Shown piece after piece: positions 33,696-43,111 of a stretch of 64,000 nt of DNA. Positions within the stretch are counted from its first letter, which is position 1; every line of letters begins with the position of its first letter. The stretch is from assembly GCF_030929595.1 (NCBI RefSeq), contig NZ_JAVFVR010000015.1, forward strand, positions 124,001 to 188,000, read 5' to 3'. The notes below the pieces were generated by a model. That model had not been told where the DNA came from, did not search any database, and saw only the letters and a list, made by a program, of their open reading frames with translations. The translations under genes were made by a program, and so were the position numbers. The stretch is from Flavobacterium sp. LHD-85 (GTDB lineage Bacteria; Bacteroidota; Bacteroidia; Flavobacteriales; Flavobacteriaceae).

Positions 33696-35975
33696 ATGAA
33701 GAAAAACTACTTTATAGTAATAATGCTTTTTTTTGCATTTCTAACCAATGCACAGATAACAGTGCAAGGCGTTCCTAGAAATGACATTAAATTAAATACA
33801 GTTACACAAAAACAACTAACAGCAAAAAGTGCCAATGCGACCACTTTTGATGATATTCAGTTTTGGGTTGGTACAGGTGCCAATAAAGCAGCATTTGCTG
33901 TGCAATGGAACGATGGAAAAAATGCAGACGCTTTAATCTGGGGATTTAAATGGGATGGAAGTGCAACTGGCGAAGATATGATGAAAGCCATTGCAAAAGC
34001 CGACCCACGTTTTTATACTCTTTTATTGCAAGGAACACAATTTGGAACTGCAATTGGTGGATTCGGTTTCGATTTGGATGGAGCCAACACCATTGGATTG
34101 TACAAAAGCGGAAATCTAACTTATCCTTATTATCCTGTGAGCGGTATTGTAAATACAGCGGCTTATGATTTTGACGAATACACACCAATTGATGCATCAG
34201 ATCACTGGCAGTCTGGCTGGACAACTAAAGGATATTGGTCGTATTGGGTAAGAGATGATGTGAATAATAGTTTTGATTATTCTGGATTAGGAGCATCAAG
34301 CCGAGTTTTACAAAATGGTTCTTGGGATGTTTGGAATTTTAATGTTTCGTTTGCAGAAGAACCCATTGCTGCATTTACTCCTGTAACACCATACTCTAAT
34401 GTGATAGATTTTACAAAGGGGTATTTTATGGTAAACGAAGAGTGGTTTGGCCACACCAATGGATCTGTAAATTTTGTTAGCAATGACGGGAAAATTAATT
34501 ATAGGGTTTATAGCGATGTAAATGAAAATAAAGCTTTTGGAGCTACAACACAATACGGAACTATTTATGGGGATAAATTTTATTTTGTTTCTAAACAGCC
34601 TAAAGATGGAGGCGATACGCAATATACTCCAGGCGGAAGGCTAGTTGTTGCCGATGCGTTAACCATGAAAACCCTTGCAGAATTTGATAATGTTGGAGGA
34701 GGCGATGGTCGTTCTTTTGTTGGAGTTGATGAAAAAACGGGATATATAGGCGCTTCAAACGGAATTTTTATTTTTGATATTGCCAATATGAAAGTAGGAA
34801 CTCTCATTGCAGGAACAGGAGGCGGAAGCCAGTATGCTGGGCAGATTGGAAATATGATTCGCACTTCTCAATATGTATTTGCTGTAAAACAAAACGGTGG
34901 AATTTTGGTCATTGATCCTAAAACAAATAGTGTCGTAAAAACGATTACAGGCGCGTTTCATTCGGTTACGCAATCTAAAGATGGAAGCATTTGGGGAATT
35001 CAAAACAAGAAAATAATTAATATTAACCCCTTAACTTTTGCAACTATTGAATATGCCATACCAACCACTCAATATTTAGGTTCTTGGGGAGCATGGAATG
35101 CTGGTAGTTTCACTTATAGCAATAAAGAAAATGCTTTGTATTGGATGAATTCTGTCAACGCATTTACTTCGGGTGTTCAAATTATAAAATTTGATGTGGC
35201 AGCCAAAACATTCAATGAAAGTTTTGCGAAACTTCCAGGACAAACAGGAACTTTTAAGCAAATTCCTTATGGAGCAGCATTGAGAATTGATCCTGTTTCA
35301 GATCAGATTATTGTAAACACAACCGAAAGTGGTTTTGGAGCACATTACCAAAAAAACTGGATTCATACTTTTGACAATACAGGAAAATTAGTTGATACCA
35401 AAACTTTAAATGATTATTATTGGTTTCCTGCCATGACAGTCTTTCCAGATAATGCAGCTCCAATTGTAAATGCAATTCTGCCTTCGGAAATTTCAACAGG
35501 AAGTCCGACAATTATTGATTTAAAAACAGTGGTTTCAGATGAAGATAATTTGTCTGGTGCGATTGTAAAAAACATAAAATCTAATAGTGATGAAACTATT
35601 GTTTCAGTAGAAATTAATGCGAATGAAGAACTGATTGTAACGCCAAAAACAGGAGGAAAAGCAACAATTGTAATCAGTTTTAATTCTAATGGAAAAATAG
35701 TCGAAAAATCGATTTTGGTTGATACAGCGGTTTTAGGCAGAGACGAATTCACGAAAGTGCAATTATCAATTTATCCAAATCCAGTTTCAGATTATCTGAA
35801 TATTAGTACTGAAGATGAAATTACCGATGTTGTGATTTATGATGTTAATGGAAGAACCATCAATACGAGACTAAATAACAATCAAATTGATGTAAGTGAT
35901 TTTGCCAAAGGTTTTTATATTATCAATATTGTGACTGATAAAGCAAAGTATACTCAGAAATTTATTAAAAGATAA
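33696..35975 (+). CDS. T9SS-exported propeller protein of the corrinoid locus (DUF5074-like)
   Basis: The 759-residue protein has a signal peptide (MKKNYFIVIMLFFAFLTNAQ). The N-terminal domain (residues about 45-230) is marked by DIQFWVGTGANKAAFAVQW, ALIWGFKWDGSATGEDMMKAIAKAD and GGFGFDLDG. A second propeller-like region (about 235-590) has DUF5074-type blades (YGTIYGDKFYFVSKQ, GGRLVVADALTMKTLAEF, VGVDEKTGYIGASNGIFIFDI, ILVIDPKTNSVVKTI). A short Ig-like segment and a type A T9SS tail (IYPNPVSDYLNIST ... FYIINIVTDKAKYTQKFIKR) follow. So the locus pairs a lipid-anchored BtuG-like propeller with a T9SS-secreted one. A role in capturing corrinoids, free or protein-bound, is inferred from position downstream of the riboswitch. 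A terminator follows. Confidence 0.8.
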   Translation: MKKNYFIVIMLFFAFLTNAQITVQGVPRNDIKLNTVTQKQLTAKSANATTFDDIQFWVGTGANKAAFAVQWNDGKNADALIWGFKWDGSATGEDMMKAIAKADPRFYTLLLQGTQFGTAIGGFGFDLDGANTIGLYKSGNLTYPYYPVSGIVNTAAYDFDEYTPIDASDHWQSGWTTKGYWSYWVRDDVNNSFDYSGLGASSRVLQNGSWDVWNFNVSFAEEPIAAFTPVTPYSNVIDFTKGYFMVNEEWFGHTNGSVNFVSNDGKINYRVYSDVNENKAFGATTQYGTIYGDKFYFVSKQPKDGGDTQYTPGGRLVVADALTMKTLAEFDNVGGGDGRSFVGVDEKTGYIGASNGIFIFDIANMKVGTLIAGTGGGSQYAGQIGNMIRTSQYVFAVKQNGGILVIDPKTNSVVKTITGAFHSVTQSKDGSIWGIQNKKIININPLTFATIEYAIPTTQYLGSWGAWNAGSFTYSNKENALYWMNSVNAFTSGVQIIKFDVAAKTFNESFAKLPGQTGTFKQIPYGAALRIDPVSDQIIVNTTESGFGAHYQKNWIHTFDNTGKLVDTKTLNDYYWFPAMTVFPDNAAPIVNAILPSEISTGSPTIIDLKTVVSDEDNLSGAIVKNIKSNSDETIVSVEINANEELIVTPKTGGKATIVISFNSNGKIVEKSILVDTAVLGRDEFTKVQLSIYPNPVSDYLNISTEDEITDVVIYDVNGRTINTRLNNNQIDVSDFAKGFYIINIVTDKAKYTQKFIKR

Positions 35976-35995
35976 AATTTTAAAATTGAATAATT

Positions 35996-36027
35996 AAAGG
36001 CTGTCACCAAATTGACAGCTTTTTTTT
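35996..36027 (+). terminator. Rho-independent terminator of the corrinoid operon
   Basis: GCTGTCA (36000-36006) pairs with TGACAGC (36013-36019), followed by eight T residues. It lies 20 bp past the stop codon at 35975. Confidence 0.85.
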
Positions 36028-36035
36028 GTAGCAAA

Positions 36036-36100
36036 ATGCTTCGGAGAAGCATAATATTTATAGCAAATAAAATAGCGAGAGGAAAAAGCTCCAGAGGAGC
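36036..36100 (+). repeat. Pair of short REP-like hairpins
   Basis: ATGCTTC-GGA-GAAGCAT (36036-36052) and GCTCC-AGA-GGAGC (36088-36100) start 52 bp apart. The first is followed by AATATTTATAG and the second by GACATAT, the same tails as in the 13837-13902 pair. Confidence 0.7.
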
Positions 36101-36168
36101 GACATATCGGGAGACGTTTTTTTCAATAAAAAAGATCATTATATTTACGATACAAAATTCCGAACATT

Positions 36169-36807
36169 ATGAAAGCATTGGTAATTGGAGCAACAGGTGC
36201 AACAGGAAAAGAGTTGGTTAATCTGCTATTGGAAAATAATGATTATGAAGCGGTATCAATTTTTGTGAGACGTCCAACAGGAAAATCTCATCCAAAATTG
36301 ACAGAGCATGTTGTTGATTTTTCGAATGTAAATTCATTTCAAAGCGAAATTACCGGAGATGCGCTTTTTTCTTGTTTAGGAACTACGCTGAAAGATGCCG
36401 GTTCAAAAGAAAAACAATGGAAAATCGACTACGATATTCCCGCGGATTTCGCAGCTGTGGCAAAACAAAACAATGTGCAATCTTTGATTTTGGTTTCTTC
36501 TTACGGAGCTTCAGCAAAAAGCAGCGTATATTATTCTATGATGAAAGGCAAACTAGAAGACTATCTCCAAGAGCTTCATTTTCCTCAATATATTATTTTC
36601 AGACCTGGACCTTTAATTCGAGAGAATACAGATCGTTTCGGCGAAAAGATTTCTGTCAAAGTCATAAAATTCTTTAATGCAATTGGGCTTTTTAAAAACC
36701 TGAAACCAATTACAACTACATTTTTAGCCGAAAAACTGGTAAAAGCACCAAAAGTACTTCCGTCAGGAAATACAACGCTTGAACTGAATCGAATTATTGA
36801 GTTATGA
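36169..36807 (+). CDS. NAD(P)-binding atypical short-chain dehydrogenase/NmrA-like protein
   Basis: This 212-residue protein begins MKALVIGATGATGKELVNLLL, the GxxGxxG NAD(P) Rossmann loop of atypical/extended SDRs, followed by an acidic-to-basic FVRRP that suits NADPH. ALFSCLGTTLKDAGSKE, LILVSSYGASAKSSVYYSMMKGKLEDYL (Ser-Tyr-x3-Lys-like catalytic pattern) and IIFRPGPLIREN follow the family order seen in HTATIP2/TIP30-like and YbjT-like proteins. Substrate unknown; it may be a redox sensor. The end of the gene runs into a heptanucleotide repeat: the TGA stop (36805-36807) is part of the GAGTTAT series. Confidence 0.8.
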   Translation: MKALVIGATGATGKELVNLLLENNDYEAVSIFVRRPTGKSHPKLTEHVVDFSNVNSFQSEITGDALFSCLGTTLKDAGSKEKQWKIDYDIPADFAAVAKQNNVQSLILVSSYGASAKSSVYYSMMKGKLEDYLQELHFPQYIIFRPGPLIRENTDRFGEKISVKVIKFFNAIGLFKNLKPITTTFLAEKLVKAPKVLPSGNTTLELNRIIEL

Positions 36808-36833
36808 GTTATGAGTTATGAGTTATGAATTAT
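36799..36833 (+). repeat. Heptanucleotide tandem repeat across a stop codon
   Basis: GAGTTAT is repeated four times (36799-36826) with a fifth diverged GAATTAT (36827-36833). The first unit is the last codons and stop of the SDR-like gene. Confidence 0.75.
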
Positions 36834-36875
36834 AAGTTACAGACCTATTTGCAACTCATAACTTATAATTCATAA
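36823..36875. terminator. Inverted repeat between convergent genes
   Basis: TTATGAATTATAAGTTA (36823-36839) is perfectly complementary to TAACTTATAATTCATAA (36859-36875), 17 bp around a 19-nt loop. It separates the SDR-like gene from the antiporter gene (ending at 36888 on the minus strand) and is followed by an A/T tract. A bidirectional terminator is likely. Confidence 0.65.
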
Positions 36876-36887
36876 TTTTAAAAAAAG

Positions 36888-39170
36888 CTATTTTTTATCT
36901 TCAGAAAGAATTAAAGTAGAAGGAATATTAGTCAGCCAAGGGCTTTTAATATCTACTAAATGTTTCCATCCATCAATAGAAATCAGCATAAGATCTTGCT
37001 GGTCGAGAAAATCTTTTTCTATAGATTGTTCTTTTCTCAATGTCAGCTGGTTTGGAGCTGCTTGTTCCATTAACCTAATTTTTTCTTTCGTGTCCAGATC
37101 GGCCATAATTTTGCCTTCAACATCCAAAATTTCAATTCTCGCATTGATATTCTGAATAAACTTCTGAACATAATTCTGCATAAAACCCCAGTCTTTTAAG
37201 CTGAAAATCGGAATAAAAATCGAGTTGATGTCGGCTAAATCCTTGTCAATTAGAACTCCAACCGGAATATGTGATTTTGCAATAATTTGCCTAGTTCCAT
37301 CATCAAAAGGAGCAGATTCTAAAATGTTTTCCTTTCCGGTTACGGTATTTAGTATATTTTCAGGATTAATAATTCGTGTTGTAAATCCGAGTACGCGTCC
37401 TAATAAACTTCCTTGGTAAATAGATTGCCCAATTCCAACCAATAATAAATCATGTTTGCTTTTGTTGGCAACATTTACAATCTCATTGTCAATATCGGCA
37501 GATGCCTTAAACATAGTAGTGATATTTCGGTTTAAAGCAACAGATTCTTCCACAATATCTTTAAACTTTTCGTCTTCATAAACATCAGTGTTGTAATGAT
37601 GTAGTTCTTCAGAAGGAAGAAAGTGCATTGCCGTTATTTCAGAGCTTTCAGAACGTTTATTGGTCAATCCGTCAGCAACTTTAAGTAAAGCTCTTCCAGA
37701 TTCAGGTCTGTCAAAAGACAATAATATTCGGTACTTGTTTTTTAATGCAATGTCTTCTTCGGTTTCTGGCTTGCTAGATCTAAAAAGCCAATTGATTAAA
37801 TCTAAAGTTGGGCCAGTCATAAAAGTAGTGGCAAGTGCCATAATAACAAACATAGAGAACAATTCGGGGCTTAAAACGCCAAGATCGTAACCAATATTTA
37901 AAGCAACCAATTCTGTTAGACCTCTTGTATTCATCAAAGCACCGATTGACAAACTATCTTTCCAGTTTTGTCCCACAAATCTTGCTGCAAGCGCACTGCT
38001 TACAAATTTACCTATAACAGCCACTGCAAAAATTAATCCTGCAATTTTCCATAAATAAGGTTCGTTCAACAAACCAATCTGTGTCCTTAAACCAGTAAAA
38101 ACAAAGAATAAAGGCAATAAAAGCACAAGAGCAACGTCTTCCACTTTTTCGATAAATAGATTTCTGAATCTAATATTTTCCGGCATGATTGCTCCAGCAA
38201 TAAAAGCACCAAATAAAGCATGGATTCCGATAACTTCTGTCAAGTAAGAAGAAACCACAAGAGTCAAAAAGAAAATGGCAACAATGGGTTTGCTTAGTTT
38301 ATCGCTTGTCGCATACAAATCTCCAATTCTTTTCAGGAACGGACGAACGACTTTTATCATTAAGAAAACATAACCTAAAGCCAAAACAACTGTGTATAAA
38401 GCACTTCCAAAAGAACCAGCTTTTACAATTGCAATTACAACAGCCAAAATACACCAAGCCGTGATATCATCGGCGGCGGCACAGGTAATTACAATAGTTC
38501 CCAGTTTTGTTTTATGAATGCCACGTTCCTGCACAATTCTGGCAAGCACCGGAAAAGCAGTGATACTCATTGCAATTCCGGCAAACAAACCAAAAGATGT
38601 AAATTGTACATCAGCGGGGGCAAACTCGTCATATATAAAATACGCCAGTCCCATTCCTAAAACAAACGGAATGATAATACTTGCGTGGCTTATAACTACA
38701 GCATCGTGGGCTTTGTTTCTCAAAATCTTCATATCAATTTCCATTCCCACGATATACATGAAAAGGATTAAACCAATCTGGCTTAAGAACTGAAGATTTC
38801 CAAGCGATTCGGCAGGAAACAAAGCGGCAGAAAACTCAGGGAGATACATTCCGATTAAGGAAGGTCCCATCACAATTCCGGCAATCATTTCTCCAATAAC
38901 GACGGGCTGTTTTATTTTAATGCATATCCATCCAAAAATACGGGCAACAAATATAATCGTAACAATTTGTGCCAATAAAAGAGCTAAAGGATGGTGCAGG
39001 TTTTTTATAAGAGAATCGAGAAATTCGCTCCATTGACTTTTGTCTGAAGTAGGGATTTTAAGATTTCGACCTGTTTCCAGTTTTACGCCTAACAAAATAA
39101 TCCAATACATTAGAACGGAGAATCCTCCAATAACTCCAACGTAAAAAATACTGTTTCTTAAATTTTTCAT
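36888..39170 (-). CDS. Kef/CPA2-type cation/proton antiporter with cytosolic C-terminal domain
   Basis: The 760-residue protein has an N-terminal membrane anchor (residues 7-27), then a 12-13 helix Na+/H+ exchanger domain (residues about 60-455). Its signatures are VVIGEMIAGIVMGPSLIG, GIAMSITAFPVLARIVQERG and the ion-site CAAADDITAWCIL with an Asp-Asp pair, and GALMNTRGLTELVALNIGYDLG. The soluble C-terminal ~290 residues (from YRILLSFDRPESGRALLKVADGL) resemble tandem universal-stress-like domains, as in plant CHX-type exchangers, rather than the TrkA-N domain of E. coli Kef. It exports K+ or Na+ in exchange for protons at the inner membrane. Start chosen at the ATG 39170; no partner gene is adjacent. 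Confidence 0.88.
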   Translation of the reverse strand: MKNLRNSIFYVGVIGGFSVLMYWIILLGVKLETGRNLKIPTSDKSQWSEFLDSLIKNLHHPLALLLAQIVTIIFVARIFGWICIKIKQPVVIGEMIAGIVMGPSLIGMYLPEFSAALFPAESLGNLQFLSQIGLILFMYIVGMEIDMKILRNKAHDAVVISHASIIIPFVLGMGLAYFIYDEFAPADVQFTSFGLFAGIAMSITAFPVLARIVQERGIHKTKLGTIVITCAAADDITAWCILAVVIAIVKAGSFGSALYTVVLALGYVFLMIKVVRPFLKRIGDLYATSDKLSKPIVAIFFLTLVVSSYLTEVIGIHALFGAFIAGAIMPENIRFRNLFIEKVEDVALVLLLPLFFVFTGLRTQIGLLNEPYLWKIAGLIFAVAVIGKFVSSALAARFVGQNWKDSLSIGALMNTRGLTELVALNIGYDLGVLSPELFSMFVIMALATTFMTGPTLDLINWLFRSSKPETEEDIALKNKYRILLSFDRPESGRALLKVADGLTNKRSESSEITAMHFLPSEELHHYNTDVYEDEKFKDIVEESVALNRNITTMFKASADIDNEIVNVANKSKHDLLLVGIGQSIYQGSLLGRVLGFTTRIINPENILNTVTGKENILESAPFDDGTRQIIAKSHIPVGVLIDKDLADINSIFIPIFSLKDWGFMQNYVQKFIQNINARIEILDVEGKIMADLDTKEKIRLMEQAAPNQLTLRKEQSIEKDFLDQQDLMLISIDGWKHLVDIKSPWLTNIPSTLILSEDKK

Positions 39171-39448
39171 TTATTTTCATTTTTTGCTCTTCGCAGCGAC
39201 TTGATTTTTCTTGTGAAAAAGGTAGAAAAAAGGCTTTTTTGAAGAGATTAGTTCATAAAATCAGGGCAATTTTATAACAAAATCAGCATTTGCCCAATAG
39301 GGGCTATTCAATTTTGTAATGACCTAGAAAAAATTTGTAATGAAATAAAAAAAGGAAGATTTGACCGATAAAAATTACAGTTTTTTAAGGTGGCTTTTTA
39401 GAAAAGTCGAGATAGTGCAAGGGTTTTAGAGTAATTTGCCTTATCTTT

Positions 39449-41455
39449 ATGCCTTTACCATGCCAAAAAATGAATAAGAATTACCCCATTCCAGAAAACG
39501 AACTGCAACGTTTAGCAGCCCTAAAACGTTATAATATACTAGACACGCTTCCAGACAATGCCTTTGACGATGCGACAAAGCTTGTTTCTTATATCTGCGG
39601 TGTGCCAATTGCCCATATTTCTTTTATTGATGAAGACAGACAATGGTTTAAGTCTGAGATAGGAATAGGAGTTTCTGAAGTGCCAAGGGAAATTACGTTC
39701 TGTAATTACACTATTTTAGATACTGAAATTGTAGAAATCAATGATACTCATGTCAACGAAAGATTTAAAGATGATCCCAATGTTACAGGAGGTTTCAATG
39801 TAAGGTTTTATGCCGGCGTACCGCTTACAACGCCAGATGGCTATAATATTGGAACGCTATGTGCTATTGATCATGTCGTTAAGGAATTAAATGATAATCA
39901 GCGCAATGCACTTTCGATTATTGCAAAACACGTTATTGCACAGCTGGAATTAGGCACAAAAAACAATCAGTTATATACGCAAAGAAAAATTGCAGAGCGT
40001 GCTGTTCTGGCAAGAGACAGTTTTTTGGCTAATATGAGCCACGAAATTAGAACCCCTTTAAACGCAATTATTGGTTTTACCGATTTGCTTGCACAAACAG
40101 AACTCGATGATACACAGCGCGATTATATTGGAAGTGTTCAGATTGCAGGCGAAAATTTACTTTTGATTGTGAATGATATTCTGGATCTTTCAAAAATGGA
40201 ATCTGGAAATTTGACAATCGAAACCGAATCTTTTAATTTGAAGAAAACCCTCAAACATGTTTATAGTTTGTTGAAGGTAAAAGTGCAGAAAGAGGTTGAG
40301 TTTAATCTTTTTCTTGATGCCGAATTGCCAGATATGGTGATTGGCGATCAAGGAAGACTTAATCAGATATTGGTGAACCTTATCGGGAATGCGCTTAAGT
40401 TTACAAATGAAGGAGAAGTAACGGTTTCAGTTAAGAAAATTGAGGAAACAGAAGATAGTTATTCGTTTAAATTTTCTATAAAAGACACTGGAATCGGAAT
40501 CCCGAAAGATAAGCTTGAAACTATTTTTGAACGTTTTACGCAAGGCGAAGAAAGCACAACACGAACCTTTGGTGGTACAGGACTTGGGCTTAATATTGTC
40601 AAACAATTAGTAGAGCTTCAGAAAGGAGAAGTTCATGTTAAAAGTACACTAAACCGCGGTTCGGAGTTTTTCTTTATCCTTTCGTACAAAAAATCAGATT
40701 CTGAAGAAGCAGCAGTAAAAACGGTTTCTAAGAACGATTTAGGAAATCTTAAAATATTGCTTTGCGAAGACAATGTTTTAAACCAAAAACTGGCAAAAAG
40801 CGTAATTAATAATTTTGGTTTTGATTTAGATATCGCGCAAAACGGAGAAGAAGGCATCGAACTTTTGTCTCAAAACAAATATGATCTGGTTTTAATGGAT
40901 TTGCAAATGCCTGTTAAAGACGGCTACCAAACGACAGAATATATTCGAAATGAAATGAATTCGACTATTCCGATTATTGCCATGACGGCACATTCTCTAG
41001 TAGGAGAGCAGGAGCGCTGCTACAAAGTAGGAATGAATGCTTATGTGCCAAAGCCTTTTAAACAGGCCGTTCTTTTAAAAGCCATAAAAACGGTTATGAC
41101 TCCAGACAGCGATGGGCATCATAAGAGAATTATTGATATGTCTTTTCTGGACGAAATGTCTGGTGGCGATCCGCAATTTAAGAAAGAAATGATTGGTCTT
41201 TTTATAGAAAAAATTCCAGTTCAAGCGACACAGCTGGAAGAGGCATTTAAGAATATTGATCATGACAGCGTAAAAAAATTGGCACATAATATGAAATCGA
41301 GCATGGACATTTTTATGCTGCAAGATTTAAGCAATTGTCTGTCGATTATCGAAGAAGAAGCGTCATCTGGCGAATTTACTGCTGAAACATTAGATAAAGT
41401 AAATATTTTCAGCTGCGGAATCGAGGAAGTCGTTAAAATTTTAAAAGAGCTATGA
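39449..41455 (+). CDS. Soluble hybrid histidine kinase (GAF-HisKA-HATPase-REC-Hpt)
   Basis: The 668-residue frame starts at 39449; an in-frame ATG at 39470 (MNKNYPIPENELQRL) is probably the true start, because a TATCTTTA promoter-like box lies at 39442-39449. Domains: GAF (about 30-165, IAHISFIDEDRQWFKS ... YAGVPLTTPDGYNIGTLCAID), HisKA with His198 in SHEIRTPLNAIIGF, HATPase (NLIGNALKFTNEG, DTGIGIPKDKLETIFERF, GGTGLGLNIVKQLV), a receiver domain with Asp484 in LVLMDLQMPVKDGYQ, and an Hpt domain with His613 in LAHNMKSSMD. A complete internal phosphorelay is therefore present. No transmembrane helix is seen, so it is cytosolic. The lone receiver encoded 75 bp downstream is the natural phospho-acceptor. 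Confidence 0.93.
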   Translation: MPLPCQKMNKNYPIPENELQRLAALKRYNILDTLPDNAFDDATKLVSYICGVPIAHISFIDEDRQWFKSEIGIGVSEVPREITFCNYTILDTEIVEINDTHVNERFKDDPNVTGGFNVRFYAGVPLTTPDGYNIGTLCAIDHVVKELNDNQRNALSIIAKHVIAQLELGTKNNQLYTQRKIAERAVLARDSFLANMSHEIRTPLNAIIGFTDLLAQTELDDTQRDYIGSVQIAGENLLLIVNDILDLSKMESGNLTIETESFNLKKTLKHVYSLLKVKVQKEVEFNLFLDAELPDMVIGDQGRLNQILVNLIGNALKFTNEGEVTVSVKKIEETEDSYSFKFSIKDTGIGIPKDKLETIFERFTQGEESTTRTFGGTGLGLNIVKQLVELQKGEVHVKSTLNRGSEFFFILSYKKSDSEEAAVKTVSKNDLGNLKILLCEDNVLNQKLAKSVINNFGFDLDIAQNGEEGIELLSQNKYDLVLMDLQMPVKDGYQTTEYIRNEMNSTIPIIAMTAHSLVGEQERCYKVGMNAYVPKPFKQAVLLKAIKTVMTPDSDGHHKRIIDMSFLDEMSGGDPQFKKEMIGLFIEKIPVQATQLEEAFKNIDHDSVKKLAHNMKSSMDIFMLQDLSNCLSIIEEEASSGEFTAETLDKVNIFSCGIEEVVKILKEL

Positions 41456-41530
41456 TATAAGGGAAATATACTGTAGCTTTATAGTAATGATGATATAAAT
41501 TAGTTTGTCCCAAAGAGAAAAAATAAAAAA

Positions 41531-41896
41531 ATGAGAATTATTGTAGCCGAAGATAATGATATCCTACGCAAATCGTTATCTTTTTTTCTAGAATCTAAAG
41601 GATTTAGTATTGACCAGTTTTCTGATGGTAAAGAGGCGCTAGAAGCGATCGAAAAAGAAAACTATGATTTAATATTGACCGATATAAACATGCCGGGCGT
41701 TAGCGGAATGGAAATTACCCAGCATGTTAGAGAGAATCTTAAATCTGATATTCCTGTCATTATCTTGACTTCTTCGGGTGTTGAGCAGACCGAGCTTGAC
41801 TCTTTTGATATTGGAGCAAACGAATTTATTGCTAAACCAGTAAGTCCGGCTGTACTTTTAGTGAGGATTAATAGATTACTAAAACCCCGAATCTGA
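41531..41896 (+). CDS. Single-domain response regulator (receiver only)
   Basis: The 121-residue receiver has all key residues: acidic pair Glu7-Asp8, phospho-acceptor Asp51 in LILTDINMPGVSG, Thr80 in ILTSSG and Lys102 in FIAKPVSPA. There is no output domain. It lies between the hybrid kinase and the YaiO-like gene and overlaps the latter by one base (TGATG at 41894-41898), so it is translated with the polysaccharide-type genes. It probably relays phosphoryl groups or acts by protein contact, for example on the glycosyltransferase or HEAT protein (inference). Confidence 0.9.
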   Translation: MRIIVAEDNDILRKSLSFFLESKGFSIDQFSDGKEALEAIEKENYDLILTDINMPGVSGMEITQHVRENLKSDIPVIILTSSGVEQTELDSFDIGANEFIAKPVSPAVLLVRINRLLKPRI

Positions 41897-43110
41897 TGAA
41901 GTTTGTATATTATTCTATTTTCCTTCTTTTCATTTCCTCTATTGCAATTGGACAAGAAATCAATATAGATGAGGCTTTAGCCAATGTAAAGCGTGAAGTC
42001 GAAAAAGAAAATTACGATAAAGCATTATCGATAATTGAGCCTCTCCGAGCCAAATATCCTGAAAATGAAGATATACAGACTTATGCAGGACGCATTTACA
42101 GCTGGAAAAAAGACTATAAAACGGCAATAAAGATTTTGTCTCCAATGGCAGACAGAAATAATCCAAATCCTGAGGCTCTGCAAGCGCTTGTAAACATTTA
42201 CTTCTGGACAGAAGATTACGAAAAATGTATTTCGTATTGCGATAAATATCTTGCGATAGACCCAAAATCGGTTGAAGTTTTGAAGATTAAAGCCACTTGT
42301 CTAGAGAAATTAAATCGAGATCAAGAAGCGTTAGATTTAATAGAAAAAGCATCTTACATCGATAATAGTACACAAGCTTTTAGTGGAATACGTACGCTTA
42401 TTGGACGTAAAGCAAAAAATACAGTTTCGGCTTCTTACTTAAATATTTCGACTTCCGATCCTGGACAGCAACCATTTCATTATGGATATGTTGAATATTC
42501 GCATAAGTTCAGTAAATCGGCAATTGTAGGAAGGACAAATATTGGAAATATCAGCAACGAAACCCAAATGTTATTTGAAACCGATTTTTATCAAACCTTT
42601 TCAAACAAAAGTTATTTGTATGCAAATGCTGGCGTTTCGACAGGAGAAACCATTTTTCCTGTAGCCAAAGCAGGTTTAGAATATTATTTTAAGCCACAGA
42701 AACATTTTGATTTTTCGCTTGGAGGAAGATTTATGCATTTTGATACAGACGATATTACCTTGCTTACAGGACAAGTTGCCTACAATGCAGGAGTTTATAG
42801 TTTTGCTTATAGACCTTATTATGATATTTCGAACGAACTTTTTTCTCATGTTTTAAGCATTCAGCGTGTCAATGAAGAAAAAGAACGTCTTATAAGATTG
42901 GAATTGCAATACGGAAACGTTCCGTACCTGTATCTCTACAATAATTTTACAGAGCCATTAAAGGCATATCGTGTTGGACTTCAATATCAGCATCGTTTTG
43001 GCGATTCGTTTTTTGTACGTCCAATTTTCCTTTATGAATATGAAGAGTATATTCCTAGTGAATATCGAAACAAGTTTAATGTACAGCTAATTGTAACAAA
43101 ACGTTTTTAA
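41896..43110 (+). CDS. YaiO-family outer-membrane protein (TPR domain plus beta-barrel)
   Basis: The 404-residue protein has a signal peptide (FLLFISSIAIGQ), TPR repeats at residues about 25-155 (YDKALSIIEPLRAKYPENEDIQTYAGRIYSWKKDY; EDYEKCISYCDKYLAIDPKSVEVLKIKA in part), and from about residue 165 a 14-16 strand barrel (NTVSASYLNISTSDPGQQPF, YGYVEYSHKF, YLYANAGVSTGETIFPVAKAG) ending FNVQLIVTKRF. This is the YaiO architecture, a small analogue of PgaA, whose periplasmic TPRs and barrel export poly-N-acetylglucosamine. It is translationally coupled to the receiver gene upstream and one base from the HEAT gene downstream. Predicted role: outer-membrane passage or modification of the polymer made by the neighbouring glycosyltransferase. 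Confidence 0.85.
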   Translation: MKFVYYSIFLLFISSIAIGQEINIDEALANVKREVEKENYDKALSIIEPLRAKYPENEDIQTYAGRIYSWKKDYKTAIKILSPMADRNNPNPEALQALVNIYFWTEDYEKCISYCDKYLAIDPKSVEVLKIKATCLEKLNRDQEALDLIEKASYIDNSTQAFSGIRTLIGRKAKNTVSASYLNISTSDPGQQPFHYGYVEYSHKFSKSAIVGRTNIGNISNETQMLFETDFYQTFSNKSYLYANAGVSTGETIFPVAKAGLEYYFKPQKHFDFSLGGRFMHFDTDDITLLTGQVAYNAGVYSFAYRPYYDISNELFSHVLSIQRVNEEKERLIRLELQYGNVPYLYLYNNFTEPLKAYRVGLQYQHRFGDSFFVRPIFLYEYEEYIPSEYRNKFNVQLIVTKRF

Positions 43111-43111
43111 G

